A stretch of DNA of 58,679 nucleotides from Actinomycetota bacterium (GTDB lineage Bacteria > Actinomycetota > Actinomycetes > Streptosporangiales > Streptosporangiaceae): NCBI GenBank assembly GCA_027314515.1, contig DAHVAR010000158.1, positions 1 to 58,679 on the forward strand, in the 5' to 3' direction. The notes beneath the pieces were generated by a model. That model searched no databases, had not been told where the DNA came from, and saw only the letters and a program-made list of their open reading frames with translations. This document shows positions 50,881 to 58,679 of the stretch, one piece after another. The stretch's first letter is position 1. Each line of letters opens with the position of its first letter. A program made the position numbers and the translations under genes.

Positions 50881-51897
50881 ATGGCTCCGGTAGTCACCAT
50901 GCGCCAGCTGCTGGAAAGCGGCGTTCACTTCGGGCATCAGACCCGCAGGTGGAACCCGAAGATGAAGCGATTCATCTTCACCGAGCGCAACGGCATTTAC
51001 ATCATCGACCTTCAGCAGTCGCTCGAGTTCATCGACAAGGCTTACGACTTCATCCGCGAGACGGTCGCGCACGGCGGCTCTGTCCTCTACGTGGGCACCA
51101 AGAAGCAGGCCCAGGAGGCCATCGCCGAGCAGGCACGGCGGGTTGGCATGCCGTTCGTCAACCAGCGCTGGCTCGGTGGCATGCTCACCAACTTCGGCAC
51201 GGTCTACAAGCGGCTGCAGCGGCTGAAGGAACTCGAGGAGATCGACTTCGACGACGTGGCGGGCTCCAACCTCACCAAGAAGGAACTGCTCCAGCTCCGC
51301 CGCGAGCGGGACAAGCTGGAGCGCTCGCTCGGCGGGATCAGGGACATGTCGAGGGTGCCCAGCGCGCTGTGGGTCGTCGACACCAAGAAGGAGCACATCG
51401 CTGTCAGCGAGGCCCGCAAGCTGGGCATCCCGGTGATCGCGATCCTGGACACCAACTGCGACCCGGACGAGGTGCAGTACCCGATCCCTGGCAACGACGA
51501 CGCTATCCGCAGCGTCGCGCTGCTCACCAGGGTGATCGCGGACGCTGTCGCGGACGGGCTGATCGCCCGGGCCGGCGCGGCGACCGCCGACGACAAGCCC
51601 GCTGCCGAGAGTGGTGACGGGCTGCTGGGCGCTGCCGAGCCGCTGGCCGAGTGGGAGCGGGAGCTGCTCGAGGGGAGCCAGGCTACTGAGCAGACCGCGG
51701 TGAATGGCGCGGCCCCGGCTGGCGCGGCGACTGGGACGCCGGCCAATGGGGCAGCAGCGGGTACCGACGCAGCAGCGGGTAGCGACGCAGCGGCTGGTGA
51801 CATCCCGGCTGGTGACATCCCGGCTGGTGACATCCCGGCGGGTGACATCCCGGCGGGTGACATCCCGGCGGGTGACGGGGCGAACCCGACAGCCTGA
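50881..51897 (+). CDS. rpsB: Small ribosomal subunit protein uS2 with repeat tail
   Basis: Essential 30S protein. Residues 1-230 are canonical: [46 protein letters not shown] and [21 protein letters not shown]. The product is 338 residues. The last 80 are low-complexity and include five GDIPA pentapeptides from a 15-bp DNA repeat. ATG at 50881 is certain. The gene starts the rpsB-tsf-pyrH-frr-cdsA series. Confidence 0.96.
   Translation: MAPVVTMRQLLESGVHFGHQTRRWNPKMKRFIFTERNGIYIIDLQQSLEFIDKAYDFIRETVAHGGSVLYVGTKKQAQEAIAEQARRVGMPFVNQRWLGGMLTNFGTVYKRLQRLKELEEIDFDDVAGSNLTKKELLQLRRERDKLERSLGGIRDMSRVPSALWVVDTKKEHIAVSEARKLGIPVIAILDTNCDPDEVQYPIPGNDDAIRSVALLTRVIADAVADGLIARAGAATADDKPAAESGDGLLGAAEPLAEWERELLEGSQATEQTAVNGAAPAGAATGTPANGAAAGTDAAAGSDAAAGDIPAGDIPAGDIPAGDIPAGDIPAGDGANPTA
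51796..51870 (+). repeat. 15-bp minisatellite inside rpsB
   Basis: Five consecutive copies of GGTGACATCCCGGC(T/G) encode GDIPA five times in the uS2 tail. Units differ only at the last base. Confidence 0.97.
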
Positions 51898-52019
51898 CGG
51901 CGCCTGCGGCCCGCGGGCAGAACGCGCTGCCGGAGCTGCCGCCGTGACCGCTGCCGTCGGCATCGGCCCGCCGGTGCTGACGATGCCTACCGGTACCACG
52001 ACAAGGGAAAGATGGGGAC

Positions 52020-53668
<1,649 letters not shown>

Positions 53669-53761
53669 TGCCCCGGCACGGCCCCGTCGCACCAGGCGGC
53701 GCACCATGGAGATACCACAGACGTGCCACGGCCGGCCGCTTACCAACGCACAGGAGCCGAA

Positions 53762-54319
53762 GTGATTGACGAGAGTCTCCTCGAGGCCGAGGAGAAGATG
53801 GAGAAGGCTGTCGCGGTTGCCAAGGAGGACTTCAACGGCATCCGGACTGGCCGGGTGCATCCGGCCATGTTCAACAAGATCACGGTCGATTACTACGGCA
53901 CGCAGACGCCCGTCAACCAGCTGGCTTCCTTCCACATGCCCGAGCCGCGGATGGTGCTCGTGCAGCCCTACGACCAAGGCTCCCTGGCGGCCATCGAGAG
54001 GGCGATCAGGGCCTCTGACCTTGGCGTCAACCCCTCCAACGACGGCACGCTGATCCGCGTTGCGTTCCCCGAGCTGTCCGAGGAGCGCCGCCGGGAGTAC
54101 ATCAAGGTCGCCCGGAACAAGGCTGAAGATAGCCGGGTTTCCATTCGCAACATCCGCAGGCATGCCAAGGACTCGATCGACAAACTGGTCAAGAACGGTG
54201 AAGCGGGCGAGGATGACGGCAGGCGGGCCGAACGTGAACTGGACGAGTTGACGCACACGTACACCGCCCAGGTCGATGAACTGCTGAAGCACAAGGAAGC
54301 CGAGCTTCTCGAGGTCTAG
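53762..54319 (+). CDS. frr: Ribosome recycling factor
   Basis: Splits post-termination ribosomes with EF-G. It is exactly 185 residues from GTG 53762 ([17 protein letters not shown]), the family's standard length, with AGGAG upstream. Conserved blocks are [27 protein letters not shown]-like [34 protein letters not shown] and the C-terminal [14 protein letters not shown]. The upstream extension to 53723 is not conserved. Confidence 0.96.
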   Translation: MIDESLLEAEEKMEKAVAVAKEDFNGIRTGRVHPAMFNKITVDYYGTQTPVNQLASFHMPEPRMVLVQPYDQGSLAAIERAIRASDLGVNPSNDGTLIRVAFPELSEERRREYIKVARNKAEDSRVSIRNIRRHAKDSIDKLVKNGEAGEDDGRRAERELDELTHTYTAQVDELLKHKEAELLEV

Positions 54320-54320
54320 C

Positions 54321-55349
54321 TTGCGGGCTGAGAAGAGAACCGAGGTAGAACCCGACGCCGGTTTCGGGGCGATTCCGGCGGCCGGGACACTGGCCGCCAA
54401 TGGTTTCGGGGGGCATGACGGGCAGCAGGATTCGGCCGGGGACCGGCACGGCGACGGGCCAGGCGCAGCGCAGGCGGGTACTGCGCAGGCGGGTACTGCT
54501 CAGGCGGGTCCGGTGACCGAGCGCAGGTCGATCAAGACGGGCCGGAACCTGCCCGCCGCGATCGCGGTCGGCCTCCTGATGGGCGGCGTGGTCGTACTTA
54601 CCCTGTTCACCGTCAAGGTCACGTTCCTGCTCTACGTCGGTATCATCCTCGCCGTCGCGCTCTGGGAATTCAGCCGCGCGCTGCAGACCCGCGAGATTCA
54701 CCTGGCCCTTATCCCGATCGTGGCGGGCGGGGTCGCAATGGTCACGCTGGCGTACTGGACGCAGGCCGGCTGGGCGCTGGGCGCTCTCGGGCTGACCGGG
54801 ATCGGCGTGCTTGGCTGGCGGCTGCGCGGCGGCGCGGACGGCTATGTCCGCGATGTCACAGCCAGCATCTTTACCCTGCTGTACCTGCCGCTGGCCGCGG
54901 TGTTCGTCGCGCTGATGCTAGCCCAGCCGGACGGTGCACGGCGCGCCTTCATATTCGTCACGCTGACCGTCTGCAGTGACACCGGCGGGTATCTGGCCGG
55001 CATCCTGATCGGCAAGCACCCCATGGTGCCGTCCATCAGCCCGAAGAAGACGTGGGAGGGACTTGGCGGCGGATCGGTCCTCTGCCTCGCGGCCGGGGCC
55101 GTGATGGTGCCAGGCCTGCTCGGCGGGCACCTGTGGCAGGGCCTGCTGCTGGGCGCCGCGGCCGTCGCCGTGGCCAGCCTTGGTGACCTGGTCGAGTCGA
55201 TGATCAAGCGTGATCTGCAGATCAAGGACATGGGCCACTTGCTGCCGGGCCACGGCGGCGTCATGGACCGGCTCGACTCGCTGGTAGTGATGGCGCCTGT
55301 CGTCTGGTTGCTGCTCGCCGTCTTCGTGCCGAACGGGCGCTCGGTCTAG
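54321..55349 (+). CDS. cdsA: Phosphatidate cytidylyltransferase
   Basis: Converts phosphatidic acid and CTP to CDP-diacylglycerol in the membrane. The 342-residue protein has about seven hydrophobic helices after residue 75. The family signature is intact: SMIKRDLQIKDMG followed by HLLPGHGGVMDRLDS. SPKKTWEG is also present. The N-terminal 75 residues are polar and contain a GTAQA repeat from a 15-bp unit. It starts at TTG 54321, one base after the frr stop. It supplies the lipid branch fed by gpsA and plsC at the other end of the window. Confidence 0.94.
   Translation: MRAEKRTEVEPDAGFGAIPAAGTLAANGFGGHDGQQDSAGDRHGDGPGAAQAGTAQAGTAQAGPVTERRSIKTGRNLPAAIAVGLLMGGVVVLTLFTVKVTFLLYVGIILAVALWEFSRALQTREIHLALIPIVAGGVAMVTLAYWTQAGWALGALGLTGIGVLGWRLRGGADGYVRDVTASIFTLLYLPLAAVFVALMLAQPDGARRAFIFVTLTVCSDTGGYLAGILIGKHPMVPSISPKKTWEGLGGGSVLCLAAGAVMVPGLLGGHLWQGLLLGAAAVAVASLGDLVESMIKRDLQIKDMGHLLPGHGGVMDRLDSLVVMAPVVWLLLAVFVPNGRSV
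54471..54509 (+). repeat. In-frame 15-bp tandem repeat in cdsA
   Basis: Two full copies of CAGGCGGGTACTGC(G/T) and a partial third encode QAGTA repeats in the cytoplasmic N-terminal tail. Confidence 0.85.
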
Positions 55350-55388
55350 GCAGGCAAGCCGAGCAGCAGGCACTTCCCGGCTACCCGA

Positions 55389-56450
55389 TTAAGGGTCGTA
55401 AACCCAGCTTCGGCGCTGCGCGGCCAGCTGAGTGACGAGACTGGCCGAACTGCGTTCCCTGGCCAGGCGGCGCTCGCGCTCGTTGATCGGCACGATCCAG
55501 AGCCAGCGGACCGGGTCGTTGCTGGTGCGGAAACCGTCCAGCCGCGGCACTTCCGGGCCAGGCAGCCGGGATGGATCGTCCAGCAGCAGGACGGCCTCGT
55601 TACCGCCGCCGAGCGGGAACGTGGCGGGCTCGTGATACCAGGGAATGCTGTGCCCGGCGCCGAGCCAGGTCACTTCGCGCCACGGGAACTGGGCGAGCCA
55701 GAGGAAGATCCGCGCCGCCGCGGCACTCGGCATCGTGGTCGCCAGCGCGAGCTCGATCCTGGCCCGGCTGTCGGCGCCCTCACCAGTCTGCTCGACGACC
55801 GGCATCCGCTGGCCGCTCATGCCGACCGTGGACAGCACCGTATACGGACGCCTTGGCAATGGTGGCCGTTCGGACACCCCGACGGCCGGCGTCTTGCCGC
55901 CGCTCACGTCCCAGTAACTGCCGCCGGGGCCAAGCCTGGCCAGCAGGTGGCCTAGCTCCGCCTGCTGAAACAACGCCCACGAGCCAGCGCTCGCCCGCCA
56001 GCGCCAGAACTGGGCCGACTGAGAGATGCGCCAGCCGAGACCTTCCATCGCGTCGTCGAGTGACCAGGCGAACGGGGTCTGCCCGATAGCGTCCCTGGCG
56101 TACCCCGGCAACCGCCTGGACAGATCGGACCAGCCGGGGATGACTGCGAGCGGCTGCGAGTCCTCCAGGATCGCGACCCCGTCGCCTTCCTCGAACCAGA
56201 CCGCGCTGAGCGCCGCGGCGATGATCGGCGGCCGGCCGTCCGGGTGCTTCGTGTGGTCGGCCGGCATCTCCGGCGGGGCACCCGAGCGGAGTTTGCCGAG
56301 GTCTACGGTCGCCGGCGCAGGCTGGTGATTGGCGATCCAGGTAGCCGCGATCGCACCGGACTTGTCATGCAGGTAGGCAGACGTGGTCGTGCCGTCGCAC
56401 TCGACGACCACGCGCCGGCTGCCGTATGGGCTGCTGCTGTCAAGCAGCAC
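55389..56450 (-). CDS. Suppressor-of-fused (SUFU) domain protein
   Basis: The C-terminal part resembles the bacterial SUFU fold: YTVLSTVGMSGQRMPVV, RIELALATTMPS, IFLWLAQFPWREVTWLGAGH, then DPVRWLWIVPINERER. The upstream part (VVVECDGTTTSAYLHDKSGA, PIIAAALSAVWFEEGDG) is also well structured. Bacterial SUFU proteins are scattered, and some occur in toxin-immunity contexts; no toxin is visible here. The start is unresolved. I give GTG 56450 as the conservative limit (353 residues), but the frame is open to 56756 through an Arg/Gly/Ser-rich region. It converges on cdsA and is divergent from rlmN. Confidence 0.65.
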   Translation of the reverse strand: MLLDSSSPYGSRRVVVECDGTTTSAYLHDKSGAIAATWIANHQPAPATVDLGKLRSGAPPEMPADHTKHPDGRPPIIAAALSAVWFEEGDGVAILEDSQPLAVIPGWSDLSRRLPGYARDAIGQTPFAWSLDDAMEGLGWRISQSAQFWRWRASAGSWALFQQAELGHLLARLGPGGSYWDVSGGKTPAVGVSERPPLPRRPYTVLSTVGMSGQRMPVVEQTGEGADSRARIELALATTMPSAAAARIFLWLAQFPWREVTWLGAGHSIPWYHEPATFPLGGGNEAVLLLDDPSRLPGPEVPRLDGFRTSNDPVRWLWIVPINERERRLARERSSASLVTQLAAQRRSWVYDP

Positions 56451-56759
56451 GGCCGGCCGCCCGGCCCGCTCGCTCTCCCGGGCGCGGTGGTCGCTCCCAC
56501 GGGAGCGGCCCCTCTCGCGGGAGCCGTCACGCTGCGGGGCGCGGTCGCTCGCGCGGGCTGGCCCGCCCGCGTCGCGGCCGCCCGGCTCGTCGGACGCGCC
56601 GGATATCCTGAAGCCCTGCCTGGACCCTCTGCGCAACCTCGGCACATGCCGAAATCTACCGACTTCCCGCAGGTCGTTGGGCGGATGCGCAGAGATTGAT
56701 CCGTGCGTCACAGTGGCGCCGGCTGGCTGGAGCCGCGAACTACCGGAGGTGAGCACTCA

Positions 56760-57899
56760 GTGGCCGAGGAGATTGAGCTGCTGCCGGCCGGGCTGGCGGC
56801 GGCGGAACCGGGCGTGCGCGACGGGCGGCAGGCGCGGCCGCCGCGTCACCTTGCCGACCTCGACCCGACCGGCCGGCGTGCCGCAGTTGCCGAGCTCGGC
56901 CACCCTGACTACCGCGCTGACCAGCTCTCCCGGCATTACTTCGGCCGGCTGACCGACGATCCCGCGGGCATGACCGATCTGCCGGCCGGCGTGCGGGCCG
57001 CGCTGGGCGGCGCACTGCTGCCGCCGCTGCTCACCGCGGAGCGCGAGCTCGAGTGCGACGGCGGCACGACCCGCAAGACGCTCTGGCGAGCGTTCGACGG
57101 CGCATTCGTCGAGTCGGTGCTGATGCGCTACCCCGACCGGGTCACCATGTGCGTCTCCTCGCAGGCCGGATGTGGCATGGCCTGCCCGTTCTGCGCCACC
57201 GGCCAGGCCGGCCTGACCAGGAACCTGTCGACCGCCGAGATCGTCACGCAGGTGTTCGCCGGGGCCCGGGCAATGGCAGCCGGAGCGGTGCCGGGCGGGC
57301 CCGGGCGGGTCTCGAACGTGGTGTTCATGGGCATGGGCGAGCCGCTGGCGAACTACCGCAGCGTGCTCGCCGCAGTCCGGCGGATTACCGATCCGCCTCC
57401 GGCGGGGCTCGGCGTCTCGCAGCGCTCGGTCGCCGTGTCAACTGTCGGGCTGGTCCCGGCGATCAGGAAGCTGGCCGCCGAGGGGCTTTCGGTCCGGCTC
57501 GCGGTCTCGCTCCACGCGCCCGATGATGAGCTGCGAGATGAGCTGGTGCCGGTGAACCGCCGGTGGAAGGTCGCCGAGGTACTGGACGCGGCCTGGCAGT
57601 ACGCGGCGGCGACCGGCCGCCGCGTATCGATCGAGTACGCCATGATCCGAGACGTCAACGACCAGGCCTGGCGGGCTGATCGGCTGGCGAGCCTGCTGGC
57701 CGGCCGGCTGGCTCACGTCAACCTGATCCCGCTCAACCCGACGCCGGGCTCGAGATGGACGGCGTCTGATCCCGTGGTGGCCGCGGAGTTCCTGGACCGG
57801 ATCGCCGCTCGCGGCGTTCCGGTGACGGTCCGTGACACCAGGGGGACGCAGATTGACGGTGCCTGCGGGCAACTGGCCGCCGCGAGTGCTCCGGGCTGA
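56760..57899 (+). CDS. rlmN: 23S rRNA/tRNA adenine-C2 methyltransferase (RlmN)
   Basis: Radical-SAM enzyme that makes 2-methyladenosine in 23S rRNA and some tRNAs. The 379-residue protein has the cluster motif CGMACPFC (Cys138, Cys142, Cys145), [25 protein letters not shown], and the methyl-carrying Cys369 in [14 protein letters not shown] at 56760 follows GGAGGTGA; the open frame further upstream (to 56703) lacks homology. It is the standard neighbour of cdsA and frr in actinomycetes; here a SUFU gene lies between. Confidence 0.94.
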   Translation: MAEEIELLPAGLAAAEPGVRDGRQARPPRHLADLDPTGRRAAVAELGHPDYRADQLSRHYFGRLTDDPAGMTDLPAGVRAALGGALLPPLLTAERELECDGGTTRKTLWRAFDGAFVESVLMRYPDRVTMCVSSQAGCGMACPFCATGQAGLTRNLSTAEIVTQVFAGARAMAAGAVPGGPGRVSNVVFMGMGEPLANYRSVLAAVRRITDPPPAGLGVSQRSVAVSTVGLVPAIRKLAAEGLSVRLAVSLHAPDDELRDELVPVNRRWKVAEVLDAAWQYAAATGRRVSIEYAMIRDVNDQAWRADRLASLLAGRLAHVNLIPLNPTPGSRWTASDPVVAAEFLDRIAARGVPVTVRDTRGTQIDGACGQLAAASAPG

Positions 57900-58035
57900 G
57901 CGCCGAGCCGGGCAACGGGCGTCAGTTGCCGATCGAAGCCCTGGCTGGGGCCACAGTCGCTGGCCCATGCCCTCGGAGTCCGGCGGCAGGCTGCGATCTT
58001 TCCCGCTGCCGGGTGCCGGAGTACCGTTAGCCGCC

Positions 58036-58679
58036 ATGGCGCTCCGACATGAACTCGCCAGGCGCCGCCGGGCGCTTGTCGCGAATCTCATCCAGGGCGG
58101 ATGGCGGCGGGTACAGCAAGCCGGTGTTGTCACGGCCGAGTCGGCGGCGGGCCGCCGGTTCGCCGTGTTCGGCGCGGGCTCGCTGATGGCTTTCCCCGCT
58201 GGCGCCGTCTACGGCGAGCGCTGGATCGAGGTCGGCGACGAGTGCATGATCGCCGAGTTGGTCACGCTCTGCGCGGGCATGGCACCCGGCCACGACCTCG
58301 GCCCCGATCCGGTTCTGCGAGTCGGTGACCGGTGCGTGATCGGGCGCGGCAGCCACATCGTTGCCCACCACTCGATCGAGATCGGGGCCGACGTCTTCAC
58401 CGGACCGTATGTCTACATCACCGACCAGAACCACAGCTACGCCGATGTGGAGGTGCCGGTCGGGCGGCAGTGGCCGGTGAATAGCAGTGTCAGGATCGGG
58501 GCTGGCGCCTGGCTCGGCACGGGTGCCATCGTGCTGCCCGGCTCGGTCATCGGCAGGAACGCGGTCGTCGGCGCCGGCGCCGTGGTTCGCGGCAAGGTGC
58601 CTGACTACGCGGTGGTGGGCGGCGTGCCGGCCAAGGTCCTGCGGGAGTACGTGCCCGGCGCTGGCTGGGCCGCGCCGAT
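58036..58679 (+). CDS. Hexapeptide-repeat acyltransferase (cut by window edge)
   Basis: The frame opens at ATG 58036 and is still open at the window end (214 codons seen). After a basic N-terminal helix it shows left-handed beta-helix repeats: WIEVGDECMIAELVTL, LRVGDRCVIGRGSHIVA, IEIGADVFTGPYVYITDQNHSY and VRIGAGAWLGTGAIVLPG. The typical end VVGGVPAKVLREY follows. The catalytic His is likely in the DQNHSY loop. Such enzymes acetylate sugars, antibiotics or envelope glycans; the acceptor is unknown. Only a short tail should be missing. Confidence 0.85.
   Translation, partial: MALRHELARRRRALVANLIQGGWRRVQQAGVVTAESAAGRRFAVFGAGSLMAFPAGAVYGERWIEVGDECMIAELVTLCAGMAPGHDLGPDPVLRVGDRCVIGRGSHIVAHHSIEIGADVFTGPYVYITDQNHSYADVEVPVGRQWPVNSSVRIGAGAWLGTGAIVLPGSVIGRNAVVGAGAVVRGKVPDYAVVGGVPAKVLREYVPGAGWAAP

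Noticed and set aside
50512-51999. 495-codon minus-strand frame containing a TRRDV-type repeat
   Set aside because: Antisense to rpsB; its repeats are the mirror image of the uS2 GDIPA minisatellite.

Overview
The window is 58.7 kb of very GC-rich DNA with frequent GTG/TTG starts and an actinobacterial housekeeping gene order. Actinomycete markers include an F420-pathway guanylyltransferase (CofC/FbiD), mycothiol-type DinB-fold proteins, DUF574 methyltransferase, DUF2469, YceD-rpmF-rnc and paired type I signal peptidases. I infer a filamentous soil-type actinomycete (Streptosporangiales-like or near); the species cannot be named from sequence alone. No rRNA, tRNA, CRISPR array or insertion sequence was seen.

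Layout. (1) 1-3092: ddl (cut by the window edge), gpsA and plsC on the minus strand, divergent from cofC. (2) 3137-8408: a RAM-domain regulator, thiL, then a three-gene insertion (membrane-anchored CBM2-like protein, TetR, mycothiol-dependent DinB-like protein), thiD and convergent rpmB with a strong shared terminator. (3) 8625-15061: recG, rsmD, coaD, yceD, rpmF, rnc, mutM, acyP. (4) 15249-20689: a small coiled-coil protein, smc, ftsY. (5) 20971-23891: an accessory pair, a flavohemoglobin and a bacterial nitric oxide synthase oxygenase, tail to tail with overlapping 3' ends, between ftsY and ffh. (6) 24101-33274: ffh, rpsP, khpA, rimM, trmD, rplS, two lepB genes, rnhB, DUF2469, yraN. (7) A secreted lysozyme-like protein, then comM. 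(8) 36200-45800: an accessory block separating comM from dprA, with a methyltransferase, DinB-fold protein, SLOG protein, ArsR-metallo-beta-lactamase operon, Nudix hydrolase, two gene remnants and a 1208-residue zinc-ribbon/adenylate cyclase/AAA/TPR regulator. (9) 45849-57899: dprA, a small conserved protein, glmS, xerC-type recombinase, rpsB, tsf, pyrH, frr, cdsA, a convergent SUFU-domain gene and rlmN. (10) 58036 to the edge: a hexapeptide-repeat acyltransferase, incomplete.

The core genes serve translation (rpmB, rpmF, rpsP, rplS, rpsB, tsf, frr), rRNA/tRNA processing and modification (rsmD, rnc, rimM, trmD, rlmN), protein export (ftsY, ffh, lepB), chromosome maintenance (smc, recG, mutM, xerC, dprA, comM, rnhB) and envelope precursors (plsC, gpsA, cdsA, glmS, ddl). 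The most interesting part is the nitric oxide synthase/flavohemoglobin pair: one gene should make NO, the other should oxidise NO or supply electrons, and it sits where well-studied actinomycetes carry amt-glnB-glnD. A second theme is in-frame minisatellite repeats in dispensable parts of several essential proteins (bS16, uS2, FtsY, CdsA, GlmS).
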